DNA from: Stenotrophomonas rhizophila
GTDB taxonomy: Bacteria; Pseudomonadota; Gammaproteobacteria; Xanthomonadales; Xanthomonadaceae
Direction: 5' to 3'
Length of the DNA stretch: 64,000 bases
Assembly: GCF_001704155.1 (NCBI RefSeq)
Contig: NZ_CP016294.1
Span: forward strand, 3,097,501-3,161,500
Shown here: in pieces, positions 9,209 through 17,867 of the stretch
How the letters are laid out: each line of letters begins with the position of its first letter
Numbering within the stretch: the stretch's first letter is position 1
Made by a program: the position numbers and the translations under genes
Notes under the pieces: generated by a model
The model's database searches: none
What the model was told of the DNA's origin: nothing
What the model saw: only the letters and a program-made list of their open reading frames with translations

Positions 9209-9955
9209 TCATCCGCGTGCCAATTCGCCAATCAGTTCCGGCAATCCGGCCGAAGCCGCGTCAACATTGGCCAGTACTTCGGCCATCGTGATCTCGTCGC
9301 CATCGCCACAGCCGGCCGCCCAGTTGGCCACGATCGCCAGGCAGGCGTAGTCCAGGCCCAGCTCGCGGGCCAGGCCGGCTTCGGGCATGCCGGTCATGCC
9401 GACCAGGTCGCAGCCATCACGGCGCATGCGCGCGATTTCCGCATTGGTCTCCAGCCGCGGCCCCTGCGTGGCCCCGTAGCAGCCGCCGTCCTGCAGGCGC
9501 ACCCCGGTGACCTTGGCCGCCGCCAGCACCTTGCTGCGCAGCATCGGCGTGTACGGGTGGCCGAAGTCCACATGCAGCACCTCGGTGCCCGGCTCCTCGC
9601 TGAGCGTGGAGATGCGGCCCCACGTGTAATCGATCAGCTGGTCCGGGCAGGCCAGCACGCGCGGACCGAACTGCTCGGTGATGCCGCCGACGGTGTTGAG
9701 CGCGAGCACGCGGGTGGCTCCGATCTGCTGCAACGCAGCAAGATTCGCGCGGTAATTGATCTTGTGCGGCGGCAGCGAATGACCTTCGCCATGCCGGGCC
9801 AGGAACGCCACGCGCTGGCCGAGCAGCGTGCCGACCCGGATCGGGCCGGACGGCGTGCCGTAACGGGTTTCGACCACGTGGCTGTTCACGTCATCGAGCT
9901 GGGCCAGCTTGTACACACCGGTGCCGCCGATGACGGCCAGGGCAATAGGGTCCAT
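9209..9955 (-). CDS. S-methyl-5'-thioinosine phosphorylase
   Basis: Purine-nucleoside phosphorylase of the MTAP/PNP family II, 248 residues. It cleaves methylthioinosine, the deaminated product of methylthioadenosine, to hypoxanthine and methylthioribose-1-phosphate. Signs are the N-terminal phosphate loop IGGTGVY, RHGEGHSLPPHKINYRAN, the GPRLET stretch and VGMTGMPEA. The assignment to thioinosine rather than thioadenosine follows pseudomonad and xanthomonad relatives (P. aeruginosa PA3004 type) and is supported by the hpt gene directly upstream, which would salvage the hypoxanthine. Nine bases separate the two genes. Confidence 0.85.
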   Translation of the reverse strand: MDPIALAVIGGTGVYKLAQLDDVNSHVVETRYGTPSGPIRVGTLLGQRVAFLARHGEGHSLPPHKINYRANLAALQQIGATRVLALNTVGGITEQFGPRVLACPDQLIDYTWGRISTLSEEPGTEVLHVDFGHPYTPMLRSKVLAAAKVTGVRLQDGGCYGATQGPRLETNAEIARMRRDGCDLVGMTGMPEAGLARELGLDYACLAIVANWAAGCGDGDEITMAEVLANVDAASAGLPELIGELARG

Positions 9956-9964
9956 GGGCGCTGC

Positions 9965-10519
9965 TTATTCCTTCATCGCGTAGATGGCCGGCACGCCACG
10001 CAGCGCTTCGTTGACGTCCATGCCGAAGCCGAACACGTAACGGTCCGGCAGTTCGACACCGGCGTAGTCCGCCTTGACGTCGGGCAGCGCGCGGTCGTGC
10101 TTCTTCACCGTCATCGCGGCGATGCGCACATCGGTGGCGCCCTGCTCCAGGCACCAGGTGCGCACGCCCTGCAGGGTGAAGCCTTCGTCCAGGATATCGT
10201 CGACCAGCAGCACGCGGCGGCCGAATAGCGAGGTGGCCGGCTTGTGCTTCCAGACCAGCTCGCCGCCGGTGGTTTCACCGCGGTAGCGGGTGGCGTGCAG
10301 GTAATCGAACTGCAGGTCCTGGCCGCGCGCGCCCAGCTCCAGCGCCAGCTGGCCGGCGAACGGCAGCGCGCCGTGCATGATCGACAGGAACAGCGGGACC
10401 TCGCCCTTGTAATCCGCCGCGATGGCATCGGCGATGGCCGCGATGGCCGCATCGATGGTGGGGCGGTCGACCAGCAGGTCGGCCTGGGCCAGGGCCTGGG
10501 AAATGGTGAGGTTGGGCAT
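9965..10519 (-). CDS. hpt: Hypoxanthine-guanine phosphoribosyltransferase
   Basis: Type I phosphoribosyltransferase, 184 residues, that converts hypoxanthine or guanine plus PRPP to IMP or GMP. The PRPP-binding signature VLLVDDILDEGFTL is intact. The N-terminal half resembles the longer proteobacterial Hpt variants. The start codon overlaps the nagZ stop by one base (TGATG). Downstream is the MTI phosphorylase, so the two form a purine-salvage pair within the nagZ-hpt-MTIP transcription unit. Confidence 0.88.
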   Translation of the reverse strand: MPNLTISQALAQADLLVDRPTIDAAIAAIADAIAADYKGEVPLFLSIMHGALPFAGQLALELGARGQDLQFDYLHATRYRGETTGGELVWKHKPATSLFGRRVLLVDDILDEGFTLQGVRTWCLEQGATDVRIAAMTVKKHDRALPDVKADYAGVELPDRYVFGFGMDVNEALRGVPAIYAMKE

Positions 10520-11526
10520 CAGACGTTTCTTCCAAGGGTGTCGAGCAAACGGGATTGGGAGGTGCCATGGCGGGCATCGGCCAGCAGGCCGTCCCAGCCA
10601 AGCGCGCCCCGGCCGATCAGGCCGAGCAGCGCAGCAGTATTGAGGGGGCGGCCGTCGACCGCGAGCAGCGCCTCGTCGACCAGTTCCGGGTGGCAGACCA
10701 GCACCACGTCGCAGCCGGCATCCAGGTGCGCATGCACGCGCGCCTGCACGCCCCCGGCGGAGAACGAGGCGGCCATGCCGATGTCGTCGGAGAAGACCAC
10801 GCCACGGAAGCCCATTTCCCCGCGCAGGATCTGCTGGATCCAGCGCGACGAGTAACCGGCCGGTTCCGGTGCGACCTGCGGGTAGACCACATGGGCCATC
10901 ATCACCGCGTCGGCGCCGGCATCGATGCCGGCGACGAACGGCACCAGGTCCAGCGCCCGCAGCGCGTCGAGATCACGCGGATCGCTGGCCGCCGCCACGT
11001 GGGTGTCTTCCAGCACGCTGCCGTGGCCGGGGAAATGCTTGAGGGTGGCGGCCATGCCGACGCTGTGCATGCCGCGCACGTAGGCGCGGGTGAAGGCGGC
11101 AACGACCTCCGGGTCGGCACTGAAGGCACGGTCGCCGATGGCGCGGTTGCCGCGGCCCAGGTCGACCACCGGGGCGAAGCTGAGGTCCACGCCGCTGGCG
11201 CGCACTTCGCTGGCCATCAGCCAGGCGTGCTGTTCGGCAAGGGCCAGGGCTGCCTCGGGATCCTGTGCGTACAGGGAGTCGAAGCCCTGCAGCGGCGGCA
11301 GCGCGCTGAACCCTTCGCGGAAGCGCTGCACGCGGCCGCCTTCCTGGTCCACGCAGATCAGCAGCGGGCGCGGCGCGGCGGCGCGGATCGCGGCCGACAG
11401 CTCGGCGATCTGCTGGCGCGAGGCGAAATTGCGCTTGAACAGGATGACGCCGGACACGGCGTCGTGCTGCAGCCAATCGCGTTCCTGGGCGGTAAGTTCG
11501 GTCCCGGCAACGCCGATCACGAGCAT
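10519..11526 (-). CDS. nagZ: Beta-N-acetylhexosaminidase, peptidoglycan recycling
   Basis: Cytoplasmic glycoside hydrolase family 3 enzyme, 335 residues, that removes GlcNAc from anhydro-muropeptides. In Gram-negatives this generates signals that influence AmpC-type beta-lactamase expression. The family signature KHFPGHGSVLEDTH (residues 163-176) contains the catalytic histidine and its partner aspartate, and the nucleophile aspartate is in VFSDDIGM. The start MLVIGVAGTEL is preceded by GGAG. A longer in-frame start at 11571 is disfavoured because family members begin at this point. Confidence 0.93.
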   Translation of the reverse strand: MLVIGVAGTELTAQERDWLQHDAVSGVILFKRNFASRQQIAELSAAIRAAAPRPLLICVDQEGGRVQRFREGFSALPPLQGFDSLYAQDPEAALALAEQHAWLMASEVRASGVDLSFAPVVDLGRGNRAIGDRAFSADPEVVAAFTRAYVRGMHSVGMAATLKHFPGHGSVLEDTHVAAASDPRDLDALRALDLVPFVAGIDAGADAVMMAHVVYPQVAPEPAGYSSRWIQQILRGEMGFRGVVFSDDIGMAASFSAGGVQARVHAHLDAGCDVVLVCHPELVDEALLAVDGRPLNTAALLGLIGRGALGWDGLLADARHGTSQSRLLDTLGRNV

Positions 11527-11617
11527 GGGTCGATCTCCAAAGCGGGGCGCCGTGATGGCGCACTGCCGCATTGTCGCAGAAGGCGTGTCCCCGAGGCCAC
11601 GGGCGCGGCGGGCGTAT

Positions 11618-12106
11618 TCAGGGCCAGCGGCTGTAGGGGTTCGCGGCCAGGGCGAGGTTGTAGTACCGGACCTGGTCGGTCACTTCCTCCCCGACCCAGG
11701 ACGGCAGGTCGATGGCCTGGTCGGCCTGGTCCAGTTCGACCTCGGCCACCACCAGCCCGGCGTTGTCGCCCAGGAACTCGTCCACTTCCCACAGCAGCCC
11801 GGCGTGGTGGACCAGGTGCCGGCGCTTGTCGATCAGGCCGCCCACGCACAGCGCCAGCAGCGCGCGGGCGTCCTCCACCGGGATCGGGTAATCGAATTCC
11901 TGGCGGGTGTGCCCGATCTCGCGCGATTTCATGTTGAGAAATGCCTCATCGCCCTGGATGCGCACCCGCACCGAGGCCTTCTGGGCGCCGCTGTCGATCG
12001 AGGCGGTGTCGTTGAGGTAGCCCTGTGCCATCGGAATGACCGCGTGCGCGGCGGCGCGCCAGTCATCGCCGGTGACCAGGAACTTGCGCTCGATCTCGAT
12101 GCCCAT
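11618..12106 (-). CDS. CYTH-domain (triphosphate tunnel metalloenzyme-like) protein
   Basis: Stand-alone CYTH domain of 162 residues with the diagnostic N-terminal ExExK motif (MGIEIERKF, E4, E6, K8) and alternating charged residues along the tunnel strands (EFDYPIP, VEVEL-like WEVDEF and VAEVELDQ). Such proteins typically hydrolyse inorganic triphosphate or nucleoside triphosphates; the substrate here is not determinable. The ATG lies one base past the rlmD stop, so the two genes are probably co-transcribed. The in-frame extension to 12172 runs into rlmD and is rejected. Confidence 0.85.
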   Translation of the reverse strand: MGIEIERKFLVTGDDWRAAAHAVIPMAQGYLNDTASIDSGAQKASVRVRIQGDEAFLNMKSREIGHTRQEFDYPIPVEDARALLALCVGGLIDKRRHLVHHAGLLWEVDEFLGDNAGLVVAEVELDQADQAIDLPSWVGEEVTDQVRYYNLALAANPYSRWP

Positions 12107-12107
12107 C

Positions 12108-13442
12108 TCAACGCTTCTCGAAGACGGCGATGCTTTCCACGTGCGCGGTGTGCGGGAACATGTCCATCGCACCGGCCGACACCAGGGTGAAGCCCTGCTC
12201 GTTGACCAGGTAGCCGGCGTCGCGCGCCAGCGAGCCGGGGTGGCAGCTGACGTAGACGATGCGCTTGAACTGCTTGAGCGGCAACTGCTGCAGGACTTCG
12301 ATCGCGCCCGAGCGCGGCGGGTCCAGCAGCAGCTTGTCGAAGCCCTGGCGCATCCACGGGGTCTGGCGCTGGTCCTGGGTCAGGTCGGCGGCAAAGAACT
12401 GCGCGTTGTCCAGGCCGTTGCGCGCGGCGTTTTCCCTGGCCCGCGCCACCAGCCCGGCTTCGCCTTCCACGCCCACCACTTCGCGCACGGTGCGCGCCAG
12501 CGGCAGGGTGAAGTTGCCCAGGCCACAGAACAGATCGAGCACGCGCTCGTCCGGGCCGGCGTCGAGCAGCTCGAGCGCCAGCGCGATCATCTTTTCATTG
12601 AGCTTGGCGTTGACCTGGATGAAATCCAGCGGGCGGAACGCCAGCTCCACGTTCCACGGCGCCAGCCGGAACGACAGCGGCACCTCGCCAGGCAGCAGCG
12701 GGTGCACCGATTCAACACCGCCGGGCTGCAGGAAGATCGCAAACCCGTGCTCAGCCCCGAACGCGGCCCAGGCCGCCTTGTCCGCATCGCTGAGCGGCAG
12801 CATGTGGCGGATGGTCAGCACGATCGCATCGTCGCCGGCAATGAACTCTACTTGGGGGATGTCGCGCTTGCCATCCAGGGATTCGATGAACGCCGACAGT
12901 GCCGCCACCTTCAGGCCGATTTCCGGGATCACGGTCAGGCACTGGCTCAGGTCCGCCACGAAGCGCGGGTCCTGTTCACGGAAGCCGACCAGGGTCTTGT
13001 CCTTCTTTTCCACCCGGCGCACGGAGAAGCGCCCCTTGCGGCGGTAGCCCCAGCTTTCGCCGACCAGCGGCGGCAGCACGGTTCCGGGGCTGACATGGCC
13101 GATCCGGGTCAGGTTGTCGAGCAGCACGCGCTGCTTGGCCACGATCTGCTGACCTTCTTCCAGGTGCTGCAGCACGCAGCCGGCACAGACGCCGAAGTGC
13201 GGGCAGCGCGGGGTGACCCGCTGCGGCGAGGGCTGCAGGACCTCCACGGTCCGCGCCTCGTCGAAATGGCGGTTGCGGGCAGTGGGCTCGGCGCGCACCA
13301 CTTCGCCCGGCAGGGCGCCGGAAATGAAGGTGACCTTGCCGCCCTCGCCTTCACGGCGGGCGACGCCCCGGCCATCATGGCTGAGGTCGAGGATGTCGGT
13401 CTGGAACGGCGTCTTGTCGAGGCGGGAACGGGATCGGGCCAC
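12108..13442 (-). CDS. rlmD: 23S rRNA (uracil-1939-C5) methyltransferase
   Basis: SAM-dependent tRNA/rRNA uracil-5 methyltransferase, 444 residues. An N-terminal TRAM domain is followed by the iron-sulfur cysteine cluster CPHFGVCAGC, the SAM-binding DLFCGLGNFTLPLA, the DPPRSGA loop and the catalytic-cysteine motif YVSCHPGSLARD. Most relatives have SCNP rather than SCHP, a conservative variant. The start is taken as the GTG giving MARSRSRLDKTPFQ, the form seen in relatives. A TTG at 13463 would add seven residues. It is divergent from the response-regulator gene. Confidence 0.9.
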   Translation of the reverse strand: MARSRSRLDKTPFQTDILDLSHDGRGVARREGEGGKVTFISGALPGEVVRAEPTARNRHFDEARTVEVLQPSPQRVTPRCPHFGVCAGCVLQHLEEGQQIVAKQRVLLDNLTRIGHVSPGTVLPPLVGESWGYRRKGRFSVRRVEKKDKTLVGFREQDPRFVADLSQCLTVIPEIGLKVAALSAFIESLDGKRDIPQVEFIAGDDAIVLTIRHMLPLSDADKAAWAAFGAEHGFAIFLQPGGVESVHPLLPGEVPLSFRLAPWNVELAFRPLDFIQVNAKLNEKMIALALELLDAGPDERVLDLFCGLGNFTLPLARTVREVVGVEGEAGLVARARENAARNGLDNAQFFAADLTQDQRQTPWMRQGFDKLLLDPPRSGAIEVLQQLPLKQFKRIVYVSCHPGSLARDAGYLVNEQGFTLVSAGAMDMFPHTAHVESIAVFEKR

Positions 13443-13579
13443 GTGGCAACAGGCTGCGGGCAAAAAGGGTGCGTATTGTCGCAGATACGCGCCGCGAGCT
13501 GCCGGGTGACCCCATCGGGAGGCTTGCAGGACGCCATATCGTGTTTAATATGGGCATAGCTGACATGGAGGCAGCCCCA

Positions 13580-14308
13580 ATGCAGATGACCCCGAGGGCT
13601 CCCGTGCCCCGACTCCTGCTCGTCGAGGACGACACCATCAGTCGCGGCTTTTTCCGGGCCGCGCTGGAAACCCTGCCCGCGCAGGTGGAAACCGCCGATT
13701 CGCTGGTCACTGCCCTGGAACGGGGCCGCAACGGCGAGCACGATCTGTGGCTGATCGATGTGAACCTGCCCGACGGCAATGGCAGCCAGCTGCTGAGCGC
13801 CTTGCGGCTGACCCGTCCTGACACGCCCGCCCTGGCCCACACGGCCGATGGCGACACCAGCATCCATGCCCGCCTGCGGGATGACGGGTTCAGCGAAACC
13901 CTGGTCAAACCGTTGAGCCGTGAGCAGCTGCTGCAGGCCGTGCGCCGTGCGCTGGTCAACAGCCCCGGCAGCGCCGCCCGGGCCGTCGCCGCTGGCGGCA
14001 GTGAGCTCGAACGCGAGGACTGGGACGAAATCACCGCCCTGGCGGCCCTGAATGGGCAGCGCCATCACCTGATCGCCCTGCGCGAACTGTTCCTGGCAGA
14101 GCTGCCCGGGGTCCGCGACGCGGTGGCCCAGGCGGTACAGCAACACGATGTAGGCACCTTGAAGGGCCAGCTGCACCGGCTGCAGGCCAGCTGCGGCTTC
14201 GTCGGCGCCGCGCGCCTTGCGCGCGCGGTACGCCAGCTGCACCAGGCCCCCGAATCCAACGGCGCCCACACCCAGTTCAAGGCGGCCGTGGAGTCCCTGT
14301 TGCATTGA
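13580..14308 (+). CDS. Response regulator receiver fused to an Hpt phosphotransfer domain
   Basis: Two-domain phosphorelay protein of 242 residues. The receiver (about 10-125) has acidic residues VEDD (15-18), phosphoacceptor D60 in LIDVNLPDGNG and K110 in LVKP. The C-terminal helical domain contains GQLHRLQASCGFVGA, where H199 aligns with the Hpt phosphohistidine, although the usual HxLKG is degenerate. There is no DNA-binding output, so it likely passes phosphate to another protein. No kinase is adjacent. The ATG at 13580 has GGAGG nine bases upstream. The gene converges on recO with a three-base gap. Confidence 0.82.
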   Translation: MQMTPRAPVPRLLLVEDDTISRGFFRAALETLPAQVETADSLVTALERGRNGEHDLWLIDVNLPDGNGSQLLSALRLTRPDTPALAHTADGDTSIHARLRDDGFSETLVKPLSREQLLQAVRRALVNSPGSAARAVAAGGSELEREDWDEITALAALNGQRHHLIALRELFLAELPGVRDAVAQAVQQHDVGTLKGQLHRLQASCGFVGAARLARAVRQLHQAPESNGAHTQFKAAVESLLH

Positions 14309-14311
14309 AGG

Positions 14312-15034
14312 TCACCGCCGCCGCGCCAGATCCTCCAGCATTTCCCACGACTTCAGCCCGCGCCCACCCAGGTGGTGCAGCAGCACCGCACGCATGCCTC
14401 GCCGCAGGCTGGCCAGATCCTCCGCGCCGGGCAGGACGTCGCCAGCCAACGCCAGCAACGCACTCCCGGTCGCCGTCCCCCGCCGCGGATCCACCCCGCG
14501 CTCGCTGAGCAACCGTCGCGGCCCTTCCAGCGGGTCCAGCTCATAACGCGCGGCGGGGTCGACCGGATCGCCATCGCTGCCATGGGTCAGTTCGAAGCCA
14601 AACCCCAATGTCTCCAGCAGGTCGCGCTCGAACCGCCGCAGCGTCCAGGCCAACGGCTCGGCGGCTGCCAGCCGCTGGCGCACCTGCCCGTAGTGGTCGT
14701 AGAGGTCGGGCAGCGGGTCCTGGCGGGGCGCCAGCCGCATCACCAGTTCATTGACATAGAAGCCGGCCAGCATGGCATCGCCGCTCAGCCGCGGCGCGGC
14801 ATCCAGGGCCTCGGCCCCACGCAGCTGGGCCAGCTCGCCGCGCTGCACGGCGGCCAGGCGGATCCATTGCAGGGGCTGGAGGGCGGCGCGCAGCGCCTGG
14901 CTGCGCGGGCTGCTCACGCCGCGCGCCAGCAGCCCGATCCGGCCGTGCTGCTCGGTCAGGACCTCGACCAGCAGGCTGGTCTCCCGCCAGGGGCGGGCAT
15001 GCAGCACGAAGGCCGGTTCGTCGTCGATGCGCAT
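14312..15034 (-). CDS. recO: DNA repair protein RecO
   Basis: Recombination mediator of the RecFOR pathway that helps load RecA on SSB-coated gaps, 240 residues. The N-terminal OB fold is visible in [19 protein letters not shown] and [13 protein letters not shown] helical domain with [17 protein letters not shown] follows. The zinc-finger cysteines of some RecO families are absent, as in other gammaproteobacteria. It is the last gene of the lepA-lepB-DUF4845-rnc-era-recO block, as in many Proteobacteria. Confidence 0.92.
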   Translation of the reverse strand: MRIDDEPAFVLHARPWRETSLLVEVLTEQHGRIGLLARGVSSPRSQALRAALQPLQWIRLAAVQRGELAQLRGAEALDAAPRLSGDAMLAGFYVNELVMRLAPRQDPLPDLYDHYGQVRQRLAAAEPLAWTLRRFERDLLETLGFGFELTHGSDGDPVDPAARYELDPLEGPRRLLSERGVDPRRGTATGSALLALAGDVLPGAEDLASLRRGMRAVLLHHLGGRGLKSWEMLEDLARRR

Positions 15035-15067
15035 GGCCGGGGGCGGTGAGCGGCAACCCTGCCGGGT

Positions 15068-15964
15068 TTACTCGTAGCCGAAGGCCTTCAGCGCAGCTTC
15101 GTCGTCCGACCAGCCTTCGCGCACGCGCACCCAGGTTTCCAGGAAGACCTTGGCGTCGAACAGGCGCTCCATCTGCATGCGCGACTTCGCGCCGATGTCC
15201 TTCAGGCGGCTGCCGCCCTTGCCGATCACGATGGCCTTCTGGCCTTCGCGTTCGACCCAGATCACCGCACCGATGCGCAGCAGGTTGCCATCTTCGACGA
15301 AGCGCTCGATTTCCACCGTGGTGGCGTACGGCAGCTCTTCACCGAGCTGGCGCATCAGCTGCTCGCGAACCAGTTCCCCGGCCAGGAAGCGCTGGCTGCG
15401 GTCGGTGATTTCATCTTCGCCGAACATCGGCGGGGCTTCGGGCAGCAGCTTCAGGAGGTCGCGCACCAGCGCTTCCAGGCCGTTGCGTTTCTGCGCGGAG
15501 ATGGGATGCACGGACGCGAACGTACGGCCTTCGGTGACCTGCTGCAGGAACGGCAGCAGGGCCGCCTTGTCCTTCAGTCGATCGACCTTGTTCACCACCA
15601 GCACCACCGGAATGCCGGCGTCGCTGAGCACGTTGAACGCCAGGGTGTCCTCTTCGTCCCAGCGGCCAGCCTCGATCACCAGCATGCCGGCATCCACGCC
15701 CTCGAGCGAGCCGCGCGCAGCGCGGTTCATCACCCGGTTCATGGCGCGCTTCTGCACGCGGTGCAGGCCGGGGGTGTCGACCAGCACCAGCTGGCCCTCC
15801 GGATAGCTGGCAATGCCCAGCAACCGGTGGCGGGTGGTCTGCGGCCGGTTGGAGACGATGCTGACCTTGGCGCCCACGAGGGCGTTGGTCAGGGTCGACT
15901 TGCCGACGTTGGGGCGGCCGATAACGGCCACGCTGCCGCAATGATGGGGAGTTGCTTCGCTCAC
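15068..15964 (-). CDS. era: GTPase Era
   Basis: Ras-like GTPase of 298 residues that binds the 3' end of 16S rRNA and assists 30S assembly. It shows G1 [10 protein letters not shown]2/G3 TTRHR and DTPG, G4 NKVD, and a C-terminal KH domain with [16 protein letters not shown]. The start is a GTG overlapping the rnc stop by four bases (GTGA). The longer open frame upstream lies inside rnc. Coupling to rnc is the classic arrangement. Confidence 0.96.
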   Translation of the reverse strand: MSEATPHHCGSVAVIGRPNVGKSTLTNALVGAKVSIVSNRPQTTRHRLLGIASYPEGQLVLVDTPGLHRVQKRAMNRVMNRAARGSLEGVDAGMLVIEAGRWDEEDTLAFNVLSDAGIPVVLVVNKVDRLKDKAALLPFLQQVTEGRTFASVHPISAQKRNGLEALVRDLLKLLPEAPPMFGEDEITDRSQRFLAGELVREQLMRQLGEELPYATTVEIERFVEDGNLLRIGAVIWVEREGQKAIVIGKGGSRLKDIGAKSRMQMERLFDAKVFLETWVRVREGWSDDEAALKAFGYE

Positions 15965-16641
15965 TTGGAATCCAGTTGCTCGAGGGCGGCAGCTGCCGCC
16001 TGTTGTTCGGCCAGCCGTCGCGAGGCACCTTCGCCTTCGGTGCTGACAGCAGGATCGGCTACGCCGCAGCGTACCCGGAAGGTCTTGGCGTGATCGTCGC
16101 CTGATTCTGACACCAATTCGTACAGCGGCAATGCCTTCTGTCGGCCCTGCAGCCATTCCTGGAGCCGGGTCTTGGGGTCTTTTTCAGGCTTGCCGGTAGC
16201 CGGCAGCGCCTCCATGGAGGGGCCAAACCAGGGCAGCACCACGGCCTGGCAGGCGGCGAAGCCTGCGTCCAGGTAGATGGCGGCCACCACGGCCTCCAGC
16301 GCGTCGGCCAGGATCGAGTCCCGCCGGTGGCCCCCGGATTTCATTTCGCCCGGCCCGAGCGTGAGCCGCTCGCCCAGATGCAGGGTGCGGGCAATGACCG
16401 CCAGCGCGCCTTCGCGCACCAGCTCGGCCCGCGCCCGGGTCAAGGCGCCCTCGTCGGCCTTCGGCCAGCGCTGGTAGAGCGCCTGGGCCACCATCATGTT
16501 GACGATGCTGTCGCCGAGGAATTCCAGCCGCTCGTTGTTCGGCGTGCCGGCACTGCGATGCGTCAGGGCCTGCTGGAGCAGGCCCGGATCCTGGAAGGCG
16601 TGACCGATCTGGTCACCACGTTGATAGGTTTTAGTCGGCAC
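15961..16641 (-). CDS. rnc: Ribonuclease III
   Basis: Double-strand-specific endoribonuclease for rRNA and mRNA processing, 226 residues. The catalytic signature [12 protein letters not shown] is at about residues 36-47, a second acidic site is in [14 protein letters not shown], and a dsRNA-binding domain begins at [12 protein letters not shown] and ends in [15 protein letters not shown]. The gene overlaps the DUF4845 gene by 11 bases upstream and era by 4 bases downstream, so all three are translationally linked. Confidence 0.95.
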   Translation of the reverse strand: MPTKTYQRGDQIGHAFQDPGLLQQALTHRSAGTPNNERLEFLGDSIVNMMVAQALYQRWPKADEGALTRARAELVREGALAVIARTLHLGERLTLGPGEMKSGGHRRDSILADALEAVVAAIYLDAGFAACQAVVLPWFGPSMEALPATGKPEKDPKTRLQEWLQGRQKALPLYELVSESGDDHAKTFRVRCGVADPAVSTEGEGASRRLAEQQAAAAALEQLDSK

Positions 16642-17014
16642 CGCTGAGGGTCAATTCCTGGTGTGCATCAAATTTTCCAACCACGTCGAGGTTGCCCACC
16701 AGCGGGCGACGCACTTCGTAGTTGACCTTCATGTTCCAACCGCCACTGACGCGTTCGAACTTGACGTTGGCCGGCTTGACGCTCTCCGAATAGCTGATGT
16801 CCAGCCGGCGGAAGAACATTTCCTGCACCTTGCCCGGTTCCATGTTGGCCACGCCCGGTTCCTTGGCCACGCCCTTGAGCGCGGTCTTCACTGCGTAGAA
16901 CTCGGAATACATCGGGAACAGCTTCATGCCGATGTACAGGCCGAACCCCACGATGCACAGCACGACCAGGAACGAGGTCAGGGTCATGCCACGCTGCGTC
17001 TTCATCGTCTTCAT
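16631..17014 (-). CDS. DUF4845 single-span membrane protein
   Basis: Small conserved protein of 127 residues found between lepB and rnc in many Proteobacteria. Function is unknown. It has a positively charged N-terminus ([11 protein letters not shown]), one hydrophobic segment (about 12-32, [20 protein letters not shown]) and a soluble periplasmic part. The N-terminus resembles type IV pilin-like leaders (RGMTL), but the cleavage signature GFxLxE is absent. The ATG is preceded by GGGGAG. A longer frame to 17089 is not supported. Confidence 0.85.
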   Translation of the reverse strand: MKTMKTQRGMTLTSFLVVLCIVGFGLYIGMKLFPMYSEFYAVKTALKGVAKEPGVANMEPGKVQEMFFRRLDISYSESVKPANVKFERVSGGWNMKVNYEVRRPLVGNLDVVGKFDAHQELTLSGAD

Positions 17015-17048
17015 TGCGTTCTCCCCAGATACGCGTTTGCCATTGGAA

Positions 17049-17843
17049 TCAGTTGATGCCGGTGCCGATGCGGGACGGTTCGAAACCATCCTTGCAGAAC
17101 CAGCCCGAGCAGTTCAGCCAGATCAGGAACGCCTTGCCGCGAAGGTTCTCTTCCGGCAGCAGGCCCCAGAAACGGCCGTCATCGCTGTTGTCGCGGTTGT
17201 CGCCCATGACCAGGTACTTGCCCGGCGGCACGGTCCACTGGCCTTCGCCACGCGGATAATCGGTCTCCAGCACGGTATGGGTGCGGCCCGGCAGGTGCTC
17301 CACCAGCAGTGAGGCGCCCTCCCCCTGGCCACGGTGCCCAGCATACAATCCCTTGCTGTCGTACTTGAGCGGGGTGCCGTTGAGGATGACCCCATCGCCC
17401 TGGAAGGCGATTTCGTCGCCCGGGACGCCGATCACGCGCTTGATGAAGTTCTCGCCCCTGTTCGGGTCGTTGTCCGAATGGCCCGGGAAGTGGAACACCA
17501 CCACGTCACCACGCGCCGGCTCGCCGATCGGGACGACCTTGGCGTTGTTCAGCGGCAGGCGCAGGCCATAGGCGAACTTGTTGACCAGGATGAAATCGCC
17601 GATCAGCAGGTTCGGCATCATTGAACTGGACGGGATTTTGTAAGGCTCTGCAATGAAGCTGCGCACCACCAGCACGATGGCCAGCACCGGGAAGAACGCC
17701 CGGGAGTAATCCACCAGTACCGGCTCGCTGTCCAGCAGGCCGGCCCGCGCCGCGCGGCGCTTGGCGAAGTACAGCTTGTCGGCCAGCAGGATCAGGCCCG
17801 AGGCCAGCGTCAGTACGACCAGCAGGATTTCAAACAGTTTCAT
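17049..17843 (-). CDS. lepB: Signal peptidase I
   Basis: Inner-membrane serine protease of 264 residues that removes signal peptides from exported proteins. Two N-terminal membrane segments (about 3-21 and 50-62) precede the catalytic Ser74 in KIPSSSMMP and the general-base Lys135 in NFIKRVIGVPGDEI. The box with GDNRDNSDDGRFWG is also present. It follows lepA by 24 bases in the same direction. Confidence 0.96.
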   Translation of the reverse strand: MKLFEILLVVLTLASGLILLADKLYFAKRRAARAGLLDSEPVLVDYSRAFFPVLAIVLVVRSFIAEPYKIPSSSMMPNLLIGDFILVNKFAYGLRLPLNNAKVVPIGEPARGDVVVFHFPGHSDNDPNRGENFIKRVIGVPGDEIAFQGDGVILNGTPLKYDSKGLYAGHRGQGEGASLLVEHLPGRTHTVLETDYPRGEGQWTVPPGKYLVMGDNRDNSDDGRFWGLLPEENLRGKAFLIWLNCSGWFCKDGFEPSRIGTGIN

Positions 17844-17867
17844 GCAGTGTCCTTGGGAACGGGAGCC

